DNA from: Gyromitra esculenta
Taxonomy: Eukaryota; Ascomycota; Pezizomycetes; Pezizales; Discinaceae
DNA: 64,000 nucleotides
Direction of reading: 5' to 3'
Assembly (NCBI GenBank): GCA_038503075.1
Contig: JBCAML010000017.1
Coordinates: 620,001 to 684,000 of the forward strand
Positions 25,346 to 37,337 of the stretch are shown piece after piece. Position numbers and translations under genes: made by a program. Under the pieces are notes generated by a model. The model was given only the letters and a program-made list of their open reading frames with translations. It did no database searches and had not been told where the DNA came from. Each line of letters begins with the position of its first letter. Position 1 is the stretch's first letter.

Positions 25346-28094
25346 CCCCTGGCACTTGGGTGACTGGATTGGGTACCAGATCACCGTAGGTAGACGGGAA
25401 TTGATATACCCTCGCTACTGTATACTCAGGTTTTTGTTACTGGATTGGATATCAAATACAAGTGTCTTTGGGTCTTCCTTCTGTGGGGTTTCTGTCCGCC
25501 ATCTGTTTGCTCGTTCCCGATTCATTTACAACTTCCTTTTATCACCGGTTATCAAATACATATAGTTCATGGTTGCTCTCTGCCTCTCTCTCCCCTCTTC
25601 GCCTTGGGAGGCTCTCGCGATTGTCTCATTACCTAGGCGCGAGTGATGCCCGATGTCGCGCCTCCCCGCCAAGTCCGCGGCTCTGCCCACGTGATTCGAA
25701 AAAAAATAATAGCAAACGAACTGAGCAACACCACCCCGCCCCGTCCAATAGACTTGTAAACAGCAGCGGCCTTCTCAACCTCGCCCCCGTGAATTTCCCC
25801 GAAAGGAAGCTAGATGACAAGAGGAAGAGGAAGTAATGGTGAAAGCCATCTGCTTAATCAAAGAAGGGGCAGCCACGCCCCCAAGTTTTCTACCGATACA
25901 AGAGTATCTCAGTGAGAGGTTTTGTCCGCACCTGCCATTACCACACTCAAATCCTCACTACCCGACGAGGATACGCCTCCAAGCCCTGCCCCCACAAAAC
26001 CAAGGCCTGTGCTTGCATTAAGTGAGTTGGGGATCAGCACGCCAGAGTCAGCTTTGGGAGCATGGGTATCGGTAAGCGTGTGCCTAGTGTCATTCCTAAG
26101 TATAGAGTATTCCTTAAGTGGATATCGCAATCAACTAGGGATGTAGGAGTATATGCGATGTTTTCCTTTGAGGGGAAAATCCCCGGACCACTCTTCGGTT
26201 GTAGCACTAGGAGCTTTGACTATATCCCAGTCGATGATCGACCCGGACACCCGCCTATGTCACCAACTACCTTAGTATTCCTGTTATCCCACCTGTCCTT
26301 AATTGGTGGCTGTATTATATTTGGCTAATCGTTATCCGTCACTATGATATCCTAGAAGCCGCCGTTTATAGTCATCCTTTCCGTTCACCAGTGCCGGGCC
26401 ATCGTCATCGCTAGAACTAACCTACAACCCAATCATCTCTCTTAAGTGGGCCGTAGGCTACATACAGATAATGTACCATAAGCAGATAATGTACCATAAG
26501 CGTGAGTATAAGGGAGAGTGTGCAAAGACATCCGCAGCTAGCCAGAAAAGTGAGGAAGAAGCTCGAGAGACGGCGGGCTAAAGATCTCGAAGCCACGAAG
26601 GAAACAGAAGCAGAAGAGTGAGGTGAATGCGTGAATTTTATATATACTTGCTAGGCGCAATCCTTGGGTGTTTTTATGTTGAGAATATATTCGAAAATTC
26701 TGACATTCCTGGAAAAGCAATTTGGAGGTGCGAACGATCCGAAACCATGGACCACTTAGCAACTAAAACCTGTACTTTCCGCTCGTCCCAGAATATCTGC
26801 TCGTCTACTCTCTCCTAGGTACGGACCTCCCATCTCCTACTATGGTCAAAGGGGAATGTGGGCGTAACGAACAAAGACGAACACGAGGAAAGCTAGTGCA
26901 TGAAAGCCGAGGAGAATCATGAAACCAAGGAGGGATCCGGAAATAATGAGAAGGAAGGTGAGATGAGCGGAGAGGATGGAGGAGGAGGAGGGAACAAGGG
27001 GACCCAGGAGGAGGACGAGAATAAGGGCGGGGAGTTCGACCCTTATCGCGTGGTTATTTCTTTTGGCCGGCTGGGGAAGGCGACGTTGAAGAAGATTTTG
27101 CCATGAGCGAGGATATGAATCATCTAATTTCATGAGCAGTTAGGGGGCCATACTAAGTATATATTTTTTTCCCCACAGCTATCTAAATTAGCTGTTTCTA
27201 AGCACTTTGTTTGAGTCTGCGCTTGATCTAGTATTGCACTTCTTTAATCTCATATTGGCCATATTGGTACCCTCCTCTCCTAGTACTCTTTGACCTCTGA
27301 TAATTGCAGCCTCAGCTTCAGCTATTTTCTCTTCACTCCTGACATTCAGCCTCACAAATAGCTAGCTCCCGTCGTCCCTCCTTGGAATATGGGATGGCAG
27401 TTGTAGGATGTAGATAAAGCCCTTCGCATAATTAATTCTCTCGTAAAGCCTGACAGTGTAACTCTTTCATATATAGTAGGTGTTACGACTTGAGCGTGGC
27501 CTGGACTAATGGGATGTAAGTCACGAGACCCCTTAAGCCGGAACGGTATGTCTCTCGTCAGCTGAAGAAAATACATGTACGTAACAGCGCTATGTTATTT
27601 GTTGTAAGTGAATAGTAAATGTAATAATTTCTTGTTAAGTATAGTTTTTGGCCATAAGTCATCGTTCGCATGCAAACACACCCAAAATTGACATTTCTAT
27701 ATAATCTTCTTACATATAATTGCCACTCAAAATTTCCACAAACTTCAGCACAGAATAAATGGTAGCTAGGAACTACATGATGAAAGTTATATCCCCGAAC
27801 CGTTCATATGCGAGGTAGCGTAAGGTTTAGAGGTAGGGCAGTTTAGGATTTTGATTGTATTTCGCCTGAACCCCTGGTGGGGTAATGTGGGTTTAGGTGC
27901 GGTGCGATCAAGCACATCCAACGAACAAGATACATGGATATAGAAAAGAAACCTCACCACGCGTATTTGGTTGCTTATCCAGAAAATGTATGGGAGATTC
28001 ACTGGGAGAAAGAAAAAAATACATTACACCCGGTGACAAAAGGTTCCACCCCGGGACAGAGGTGGGGGATCCTTCTCTAGGTATATCAATATCG
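25346..28094. other. gene-poor stretch with unassigned frames
   Basis: Several plus-strand frames are mildly protein-like: a basic one ending near 25836, one around 25922-26066 with PRPVLALSELGISTPESA, and an acidic one at 26900-27106 ending GRLGKATLKKILP. They could be exons of one decayed or very divergent gene, but no phase-consistent model or homology was found. A direct duplication of CAGATAATGTACCATAAG lies near 26463-26500. TACATGTA occurs at 27572. Confidence 0.3.
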
Positions 28095-28180
28095 ATGCTA
28101 GAGCGATTCGAACTCGAACCTTCGCCCCTCCAGATAACCCAACTGTGACCTGACACTGTTACGCTACCGTCACTTGGGCT
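28095..28180 (-). repeat. tRNA-like relic or SINE head
   Basis: Read on the minus strand, the segment has an A-box match TAGCGTAACAG and a B-box-like AGTTCGAATCG, spaced as in a tRNA, but no acceptor stem can be formed. It is most likely a tRNA-derived repeat fragment. Confidence 0.35.
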
Positions 28181-30172
28181 GAAAGTATATATAAATTTGA
28201 ATTCTTAGCGCAGTTCATGTGACCCACCTCACACCCACAGTCCACCCCACTAGCCATGCTACAATTGCTATTTCCTTAATTCAAATTTACAAGGCGGTTC
28301 TTTATGTAGTTAAACTTTTCTTTAGAAAGTTTCATCATAGTTAACAGGAGGTTGTTGGGGACAGAACAAGCTGAAAACCGGGATCTTTTGGCCATTTTTG
28401 GCGTGATTTTGGCCGTCAGCGACGATTTATACCATCCCGACATTTTTGACGCCGCTGGGAACATTGTGGGGGAGGGTAAAGAGCAGTGGAGTGTGACTGC
28501 GCACGTTCGTTCGAAAGGACCTGAAAGTGCTGGTATACCCAACATTATCAAGTGTTGCTAAGAAGTCGACTATTCTGGCACTCTGCGAAGGCCGACCCAA
28601 ATTAGTTAGAAAGTTAATATAGGCTGAGTGACAATACATGAAGATTCTCAGTTTGGTGTATCACCGTTCGGGGTTTATTGTCCAGATTTAACTGAGTTTC
28701 AGAGAGTTTAAAAGTGAGTAATATTTTCCATGAATTAATATGGTATTTCAGGAACGAACTAGAAAGTGTGAGAGATCTTGAGAAAAAACTAAGGGAATCA
28801 TGTATCGAACAATAGTCAATCGGAAGGGAAAAGGATATGCTGTTGGGCATGGTTTGTGTTTTATGTATGATGGGCGAACCAGCAAACCTAATATATTTTA
28901 GATTCGTAGTGTTGGGCTTGGATAATAGGAGACAAACTTCCAAGCAAATGTAAAAAGATTCACAAGTGTCAATAGCGCGCTATGAATCTTAGGTGGAGCG
29001 ACTTCAAAGATGTAGGTTGACGCTGCCACAGCATGGATAGCCGCTCTAATATCTAGTACAGTTGTCAATATCTTGCAATGTGCACTTAGAATTCTCAAGG
29101 CTTGCAGTGGGAAGACTTCCTGGTTGTCGAAATTCTTTAGCCGTAAGCAACATATAGAAGTAACGTTGATAAAACTGCCAACAATAGGTGTGTATGCACC
29201 ATCTTACAAGCCTCGCAGTAGGGCCAGCAGTCCAATATTAGGAATCACAGAACAGCCCCCGCTTGCTCCTACCATAGAGATCTATGAGATAACGAATCAC
29301 CTGAACCGACACGGCTGCATAAAAATGTGGGGATATGCACTTCGGCGGACCAGGCCTCACGCTTTCCGCCAGTCCGATCAAAATGGCTGATCAGACACTA
29401 GTGATTTTGTTTTTATGACGCGGCAGCTGTGCATGGCTTTGTGCCCGCTTTCTTTTTTTTGTATATTTGAATTTGTTGCTACTAGCTGCGGCCCCATCGG
29501 CACCTACTTTACGATTGGATGGTCAATCTTGTGGTGGCATATATCTATAGCTACAAGAAAATTAAGAAAAATAGTTGGCACAAAGCCAATACGTTATAAT
29601 ATTAACACCTATTCGTGACAAAACAACCCATTATGAATAGTCCGAAAAGATGGTAACCCAATTGCAAAACCTACTATAATCAACGTGGGCTCGATTCCCC
29701 GATGAAAGCGCAGGAAAAGCCATGTAGAATAAGCCTGGCAGTTGCAAGTGATTGATGATAATCGCGACTAGCCGAAACACTTTTATAGTTACCAACGTAC
29801 ACAGCCACACTGAGAATCTTGGAGTTTCATTAAAGTCTTCTATGTTTCTCTAGGGCCACTTTGCTAGGATTCCGCTGTTCCCCGAATTGGTAGCAGTTAC
29901 GAGTGGTTGAACTGTTACCTCTATGTGCCAATGTATATGTCCAAAGACTCACTTTTGAGATAGAGTGTAATAGTTTATATGTTATATATACCAGCAAGAT
30001 ACGCGTATGAATAGGTAATTAGTCAGACAGCAGGCTTGGGTAGGTAATACTTTTTCTAAGGTCGGCGATCTAGAGAACAGAAAACAAAACATGCATGCAC
30101 GCGTATGTGAAAACTTTGCTTATTTTTTGGTTAAACGCTTCAGTGCGGCGGGCTCGTAAATGATATGCATAC
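28181..30172. other. gene-free stretch
   Basis: About 2 kb of AT-leaning sequence with only short frames of no family resemblance. A T-arm-like fragment GGGCTCGATTCCCC near 29687 may be another tRNA-derived scrap. Confidence 0.35.
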
Positions 30173-30305
30173 GTATACTCGTATTCTCATGACGTTTTTA
30201 GAACGGGCTACCTCTGCATCCCGTATAAAATAGGTGGGTTCAGGGCAGTTTGTATGATATGCGGACCTGGCCCATTTTAAAAACGTCATGAGAATACGAG
30301 TATAC
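30173..30305. mobile_element. MITE-like element with 28-bp perfect terminal inverted repeats
   Basis: The arms 30173-30200 and 30278-30305 are perfect inverted copies beginning GTATACTCGTATTCTCATGA. The total is 133 bp without coding capacity. Perfect arms suggest a recent insertion or recent mobility. Confidence 0.7.
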
Positions 30306-30336
30306 CTAGAAAAAGCAGAAGCTGATGTAGAGTAAT

Positions 30337-30465
30337 CGGGGCAGGCATGAAGAACACGAAAATGCAGGCGGAAGTTGGCCAATAAACCCGATGATGTAGC
30401 TAGAGAGAGAAGACCGAAAGATCTTACCAACAAAAGACATTTTCGGGTTCTTCATGCCTGTCCCG
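30337..30465. mobile_element. second foldback element, next to the previous one
   Basis: The arms 30337-30364 and 30438-30465 are inverted copies matching at 26 of 28 positions. The total is 129 bp, nearly the same size as its neighbour 31 bases to the left, but the arm sequences are unrelated. No coding capacity. Confidence 0.6.
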
Positions 30466-31284
30466 AGTATGTTCATCCATGCAAGAATATCGCATTTACT
30501 CTTCAAATACGACCTGCACCTGCCTCGAGCTAAACCTAGTATGATGCAGAATGTGGTCAATTTATCGGTATCCTACCACACAGAAGGTCTCTTGAGAGAG
30601 CCACATAAAGGGTATGTGATTCATGCAAATTGCAAGCTTTTGACTGGCCATCTAGTACTATCTCAGGTTTAGCATGGGGCAGGCGCAGGGCGTTTTTGAA
30701 GAGTACATACGGTAATATATGGAAAGCTAACCTTGCTTTTGTTTTCGACTTTCTTTTTATACTGGGTTTGATATTACCCGAGAGTTGATTATTATTCGTT
30801 TATTTTATTAGGTAATAATGCAATTAGCTAAAAGAGTAAAAAGAATAGGACAATTTGTCACGAACCAGACTCTGAAGTAATGGCTTGGTGAAGTAATTAC
30901 ATTAACAAGCTAGGCCAAATTTGGACTGGCTCGAGACAATAAGACAATATAGTTCTTATTGTAAAGATAAGTCATCATATACAGCGCTAGGCTCTGTTGG
31001 TAATCTTAGACGTGGGAAGCGAAATTTAAAAAAAAATGACAATAAACTTTCAGAAGATTTTAAACTTAAAGTGTCTAGATGTTTAGGCCTAGAACTAGCT
31101 CTAGATTCCTTTTTTTCCATCATCCTCTCACGATAAGGTGAACTAGAACCCCACATTCTTATCTTTCCAAGGTTATGTAATACTTAACAGGGTTGGCAAA
31201 AGAAAATATTAAAATGCAGGACTCGAGCTAGCCAATAGACTCCTAGGTATATACTGACAAACGATGTTTCCTATTATCATCACC
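30466..31284. other. gene-free stretch between foldback elements
   Basis: AT-rich sequence with no supported frame, RNA gene or repeat beyond the elements on either side. Confidence 0.35.
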
Positions 31285-31495
31285 TACCGTAAAAACTCAG
31301 TCATGACGAACTGGCCTGGACTGAGACAAAATGATCGAACGAGTAGCGTAATTGGTGCGACTGCTTGAGGCTCAGTGCTGGCCAGTAAATAAACAGGTAT
31401 GTTCAACCCAAACCCTGGGTTCTAACCATTAAGGCTGGAGGTATTTCCTGTTGTCTCAGTCCAGGCCAGTTCGTTATGACTGAGTTTTTACGGTA
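31285..31495. mobile_element. Tc1/mariner-like MITE carrying a tRNA-like core
   Basis: The arms 31285-31329 and 31451-31495 are inverted copies matching at 44 of 45 positions. Both ends start with TA followed by CCGTAAAAACTCAG, as expected for a TA target duplication of the Tc1/mariner superfamily. The core of about 120 bases contains a tRNA-like segment with A box TAGCGTAATTGG, a possible anticodon arm around CTGCTTGAGGCTCAG and a B-box-like GGTTCTAACC. No transposase is present, so it would depend on an autonomous relative. The near-identical arms suggest a young copy. Confidence 0.7.
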
Positions 31496-31830
31496 TCTCA
31501 AGAACATATGGGTCTAGGCATAGCGGGTTATATTAGCGCTAATTAAGCCCCCAATGATTCTCAACATGAGCACCGATATAACATTTCGTGTAAAGGGCTG
31601 GGATGAAATTTATGCAGTCAGATAAACCTGTGAGCTGAATTGGGATTGCGTTATCGCACCTGGCGGTTGAGATGGATGTACGAATCCCGTTTTTAAGATG
31701 TTACAGTATTTAAAAGCCAATATCACTGCAATTGATGGGCATTTCCTGCCCTCCATCGATACCTTAGTACAGCACCAAGCAATTCTGCTCACTATTTGTC
31801 CCAACACTTGGGAATTTTTATTACTCTAAG

Positions 31831-32559
31831 ATGTCCACCCTATCACAGATATGGTCTCTGACCGATCTCACCAATACTACAGGCGGGATTGCCTCTACCC
31901 CTACCCCCCAAGATCTGAATCACACTCTTGCCAATGAGTTCTTGATGAATCGCTGGATCTGTAATAACGCAGCCTTCCTTCTCAGCGTTATCCCATCCTC
32001 CGAAACTCGACTTCGTAACGATGGCTACATCACCCTATACAATTCTTTCCGAAGCCTTATCGAAACATCAAAAGCTGTAGCATTAAAAAAGGGCATCACG
32101 ATGCCCCAGCTCCCAGAGGTGTCTAGTCATTGGAAGGATGAGGCTGCGACCGACCAAGATGCGCTTAAAGCGGCTTTGTTTTCACACATGGCGGAGCCAG
32201 TGCAAGAGTACGTCGAATTTGTCAGCTCGGCTACCAAAACGAAACATTGGACTTCTCTGGTAGCTTCTGACTCGGTGGTAATGAATACGTATCTCGATCT
32301 AATGGCAACGGCAAAGGATTCATTGCCATCTAACGAGGCCAAAGCGCCAGCGAACTTCACGGAAGCGCTTGTGAGTGATCAGGACTTAGCACAATTAACG
32401 GAAGCGATGATGGGCGAAAACTTTCGGCGGTGTGTAGATGTGATAGGAGAAGAGGTCTTAAAAATCAGGAATTCAGCAAGAGAGACTGGGTGGAAGGAAG
32501 AGGAGGCCCGGGCACACTCGGTAGGGCATTTGGAGCGAACAGGGAAAAATTTTGCTTAG
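31831..32559 (+). CDS. orphan intronless protein, 242 aa, function unknown
   Basis: A single open frame starts MSTLSQIWSLTDLTN and ends at TAG. It is by far the longest intact plus-strand frame of the gene-poor block, with normal codon usage and amino-acid composition (rich in A, S, T, E, L). Predicted content is mostly alpha-helical and soluble; no signal peptide, membrane segment or cysteine cluster is seen. No catalytic motif was recognised and no family is assigned. It lies 335 bp to the right of the Tc1-like MITE. A lineage-specific gene is the best reading. Confidence 0.6.
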   Translation: MSTLSQIWSLTDLTNTTGGIASTPTPQDLNHTLANEFLMNRWICNNAAFLLSVIPSSETRLRNDGYITLYNSFRSLIETSKAVALKKGITMPQLPEVSSHWKDEAATDQDALKAALFSHMAEPVQEYVEFVSSATKTKHWTSLVASDSVVMNTYLDLMATAKDSLPSNEAKAPANFTEALVSDQDLAQLTEAMMGENFRRCVDVIGEEVLKIRNSARETGWKEEEARAHSVGHLERTGKNFA

Positions 32560-33561
32560 GCTGGTGTGATAGTTAGGAAATGCCATCTTTTTTTTTGCTG
32601 TTTTTCATTTTGCCATTTTCTTAAATATTGTATGCGTACTGGATGTGGATGTGGTATTTTTCTAGGAGTACGAGTATAACGTATTATGGCAAATCTTTTT
32701 GTTTGGCGAAGTAAACAACAGAAATAGTCTAAGCCTAATTGGGACTGTTTCGAGACAAGGTTGAGGAAGCCATCAGGGTGTCTATCAGAGATTAATTATA
32801 AGTTGGTGCACAAAAACTGATTTTTCAGCGACCTGGTCGCTCTAACCTTCCCTTAAACCAAGCTATACGAATTTATTTTTTATATTAAGCAAGGGTTAGG
32901 TCTGTTGGCAGCCATAGCACCACATTATTGGTTCTCAGACCCCTACAGCGATCTCCCGCTTCCCACAGAACCTCCCTCACCATGGAAGCGAGCTTCCCTT
33001 GTGCACGCGTAGATTAGCTCCAACTTACCCATAGCAGGGTGTCCAAACCGAAGTCAGGAAGGCCTAGATAAAATATTTCATAGAGGTTTATAAAAATAAA
33101 GAAGCCTCAACTAAAATTGAGTGTGGGAGCCAGTGCTTGCTTCTAAGGGGGCTAATGGCGTTTTGTTTCGAATTTTATGAAAAATTACGTAAGAATGTTA
33201 GATCGAGTATGGTGAGCCGCTACCCGAAATCGTTTGGATCCCAAGGATAGCCGAATTATGGAAGACCTAAATTGTAAAATCACTAGGAAAGCTGAAAAGC
33301 CCTTGGGAGCAAGTTCGAACAAGGCCTTGGGACTGAAATTAGCGAGAAACATAGACTCGGACATACGAGCACCAGGCGAGTTCTAGGATGCTATTACCAA
33401 GTGTCTAGACGGGAGTGGGCACTTCAAATCTTTAGGGAATCTAGGTGATAGAGGTTTCTCGATCTCTTTTGTGCTTGATACTATCCCAGAAGCTAGAGAG
33501 TTGATTCGAGTGATAAGGCGTGATTGCTGTTAAAAAGTCACAATCAATTCTACCAGCATAG
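32560..33561. other. gene-free stretch
   Basis: About 1 kb without a supported gene. The last 80 bases belong to a duplicated unit that also lies upstream of the second tRNA-Asp copy. Confidence 0.4.
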
Positions 33562-33641
33562 TCTTTGGTAGTATAGAGGTTAGTATACTCGCCTGTCATG
33601 TGTGCTCGCGAGTGACTGGGGTTCGATTCCCCGCCAGAGAG
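33562..33641 (+). tRNA. tRNA-Asp(GTC), copy 1, with short intron
   Basis: An 80-nt cloverleaf is complete. The acceptor TCTTTGG pairs with CCAGAGA (one T-G), the anticodon stem CTCGC pairs with GCGAG, and the T arm is GGGGTTCGATTCCCC. The anticodon loop reads CTGTCA and then has eight extra bases (TGTGTGCT) before its last base, the canonical intron position 37/38. The anticodon is GTC for Asp. Internal A and B boxes are present and a run of nine T follows, a pol III terminator. Confidence 0.85.
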
Positions 33642-33928
33642 AAGCATCTTTTTTTTTCCCGCGGCAATCATCTTTTGTAATTTCCAAGTATATCACACTA
33701 GCCTTACCCATATGCTATTAATCTAATATTTGGACACTAAACTCACTCCCATCTCCGCCTACCAAAGTTGTTGGTATGCGGCAGGCTGAGCGTGAGGGGC
33801 TGAGCGTGAGACCATCTAGCATCGTAGAAAACTTCTAGGCTATTGGAAACCGAGCACCATAGCTAGATTAATTCGAGTGATGAAGCATGATTGGATCTAA
33901 AATTTTCATCGGGCCTCTGAAGACATCA

Positions 33929-34008
33929 TCTTTGGTAGTATAGAGGTTAGTATACTCGCCTGTCATGTGTGCTCGCGAGTGACCGGGGTTCGATTCCCCG
34001 CCAGAGAG
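33929..34008 (+). tRNA. tRNA-Asp(GTC), copy 2, with short intron
   Basis: This differs from copy 1 by one base in the T stem region (GACCGGGG instead of GACTGGGG), which improves pairing. It has the same eight-base intron and the same acceptor. A run of eight T follows. The 5' flanking sequences of the two copies are also related (GATTCGAGTGAT compared with AATTCGAGTGAT), so a unit of 367 bp was tandemly duplicated and the flanks then diverged while the tRNAs stayed almost identical. Confidence 0.85.
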
Positions 34009-37000
34009 GAACAATTTTTTTTCCTAATTTTTAGGACACGTCTAGGTATTTATCAAATATTGGAAAATTTTGTGATGGAATGAATTAGTCAAATTGGCTG
34101 TCAATATAGGCTGACTTTGGTAGTTGAATAGATTTAGCTATCGAGTAGGAATTATTTCTTGATCTCACGATATTGTGATTTTAGTTCTGATTGGCAGGCT
34201 TGGTTTCTCTCAAATTAGACCTAATTAGGATTAGCTAATTAATTTATGTAGTACTGGAGTTAAGTTATTTTCAGAGTTTAATCACAAGCGATCACTCGTT
34301 TCGTTCTATGTTCGATATGATAATGACTGTAGTGCTGGCCCGAATTTGTAGGCGGGGGCCCGCATAATAATGCATGAAAAATTTTGCACTCATGGCCCCT
34401 ACGCTCTCACCTAAAGCCCTACTTTAGTCTTTATTAGACTATACTATCGACATCCGATTGGGAAGCCCGCCTATAATAGATATCGAAATACATATGAGGG
34501 GCGTATATTGAGGTATGGTGCAAGTCGTCTTAGATGTGGACCAATAAAATTGGCATGTGGAATGCCTTTGTCTTACCAAGTATGCCAAGTTTTAATCCAT
34601 GTATGCCAAACCCTAGGCTGCTTTTCTTCAGAACTCTTCAACCTGAATATGTTTACCACCAGTGTTCCTCAAGATATATCCCCGTGAATTTACAATTCCT
34701 ATCATTGTAAGTACTTAATTTAACCACTAAATGTAAAATTTAATAATAATATCCCTTGCGTACATTTGATCATGCTCAGGGTAGCTGTCAGAACGTTCCA
34801 CTTTCCCATTTTCACAGCCAAAAATAGGGTTTTATTCCACAGCAACCACTGGCTCCAGCACCTTGTAAAAACTTGAAGTTTCTTATTTATATAATGTCAG
34901 AATTCTGAAGTTTTTTTAAGTGGATTGGCTGGCTGTGGGTGTTGGAATAACGACCTAAAATCGAGGTACACACTTAAGCAGACGTGCACCATATATATAA
35001 AATGCAAAGACTATTGCATGTACTGATATGTGTATTTATTCAAGAGAATAAGTAAGAAACGACCTCGTCTGAAAGGGACAATATATGTAGAAAGATAGCA
35101 AAAAGAGTGAGCAATCCCTACATTTAGTTTCCTCAGCTCTCGCCTTACATATTTGGTTAGCGGCTGCCTTCCCCTCTTCCTACCGCGCACCCATAGCCTA
35201 AACTCCGGGCTCTCATAGGCTGCATACTTTCACCCTCATTCGGAAAAATATCTTCGTGGGTGTATCCCATACACGCTTTTGAATTACACTAGTGCGCAGG
35301 TGGCTGTACCCTAACGCTAAAAAATGTAAGTTGACTTGGAGTTGAAGACTTTTGCACCAAATTCTCACATACATTTGTCCACAAGAACATGCCTACTAGG
35401 CTCCACCGCCAGATGTCACGATACACTCATTTGGGCGATATGCCAGGCCTGAGGAACTCATCCAGGCGTATGGTTCTCGTATACTTTGTGCACTCATTCG
35501 AGTGTGGCCTCGTGCCCAGTTCCATGCTCCTACGGTGTGCAGCAGCCATAGGGCCCGCCCTAGGAACATACCTTGACAGAATAAGAATGTGTGAATAGGT
35601 TACTAATGACAACTCCTCTACACGCCTCTCCACTTCCCACCTCTTCCTTGGCGCCCCCCCCTTCCGGCTTCTCTTATGACTCCGCCTCCCGCTTCTCTCT
35701 CTCTTCAGTTCTCTCCCCTCTACCTCCTTTCCAGCCAGAAGCAAGTCTCGATAAAAATTCTTCCTGGCTGCACTAACCAGTATCGCGGGGTAGGAAATGA
35801 GGGTAAAAGCTGCTGCATCCATAGCTAGTGTGGCTCATGAGGCACAGCCGCGCAAGGGCTCGACACGAATCACGCCCTACTGCCTGCCTCCTCCTCAGAA
35901 TCATCTTCTAATTATATAGCCCCAGAGTTTAGCCCTTTGGGGGGATTATATCTGCCGTTTTGTATGCAGGAGCCTCAATGTGCCCTGCTTTGCAATATAT
36001 ACTATATGTGGTGAAATTTAATCCAATGAAAGAGGTTGATTAACCACTCAAGTGCCTCAAACTGCCTTGAGCCACCTCGAGGCATACCTTTTCTCTGCTT
36101 GAGCGGCTTGAGGCAAACTTTAAAATCTACGAGGTGCTTTGATCGAGGCCTACCCCTTCGTCCGCCTCGAGGACCACACGACATTTTAGCCACGAAACAA
36201 GAAATGCTGCTAGTTGGGTGCATACCTTAGAGAAGAATATTACGAATTATAGCAGGTTATTAGATATCCCTATTATCGTAAAATCTACCACCTCCGTTTT
36301 CCGTGCAGTGATTGTCCTCACGACTAAGCATGCTGGGAAGATAGGAACGAAGGCGAATCCGAGCAACATAGCCTCACTAGTGTTGTTAGTTCTTAGCATC
36401 GACAGAAACTTCGGTTTACTTGGACACACGTTGGATTTTTCGTTGCTGAGACTAGGGAAGTTGAGAGAAAGAATAATTCTTGGAGGTGGTGGGGATCGTT
36501 GCTCCATTGGTGTCAGTGTTATGTTGAATTTGTCCTTGTGACACCAAAGAGTGCCGTATAGGTCCCATCCATACAGGCATGTTGGAGGGAGATGCAGGTG
36601 AGGCGGCCGTAAGGAAACTCGCTAGCTCTAAACTCAATACACGAAGCCCGGTGCAACATAAAATGATATGCAAGAGTAAATTGTGGTAAATTATAGCTGC
36701 CCTTAGAGATATAGTCCTTCGAGAATTAAGTTTCATAAAACCAACTCTAACCTGGAATGCTTCTCTTACACAAAGATTATGTGTGGCTGCCCGGATCGAT
36801 AAGTGTATGGGGGCAGGGGAGTTTAAAAAGTTAGGCGCACAAGAGTTATCGGAAAGTTTCTGAAATCCAAATAAAGGTAATCCATAGAAGCGATGGATAG
36901 ATATCTTTCAAAGTATTATTTATACTGCTCCAGCGAAGCATGCATGGTTTTATATGTCATGAGTACTACCACGTTAACTGGAAATATACAACCGCACGCT

Positions 37001-37337
37001 AAGAGATTGAAATAAGATGTGGTGGGTCTCAAAACTCGAGTTATCATCAGCCACCGCTATTTCTAGTGCTGATTGGCCTATTGGAGGAAAAGACTCCGCC
37101 AAAATACCAAAACTTTCACTGAGCCCACTACATGTATCTTACCCAACCTTGGGTTTAATCTAATACACTAGTGTGTGGTTGTATATTGCCTGGCCAGCAG
37201 GGTAATCAGCTGGGCTCAGTTACCCTACCTTGTATGGTAACAACCAGGGAACCAGCTACCTTCAGAGATGCGGAGCTAGTAAGTCATAAGTTGATTGATA
37301 TCGTTTAAGAATCGGTGGAGGTGTACCTATATGTGAC
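34009..37337. other. gene-free stretch
   Basis: About 3.3 kb with only short frames. A cluster of CCTCGAGGC-like palindromes lies around 36050-36180. Near 35765 the string TGGCTGCACTAACCA is shared with the dispersed repeat at 37338-37638. TACATGTA occurs at 37129. Confidence 0.35.

Noticed and set aside
29680..29705. T-arm-like GGGCTCGATTCCCC as a tRNA
   Set aside because: No D arm, anticodon arm or acceptor stem can be placed around it.
36050..36180. CCTCGAGGC-like palindromes as a possible operator cluster
   Set aside because: Irregular spacing and no gene nearby; more likely low-complexity sequence.
36218..36541. 107-codon plus-strand frame with hydrophobic parts, and its antisense counterpart
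   Set aside because: Both strands are open, no motif is seen, and the surroundings are gene-free.
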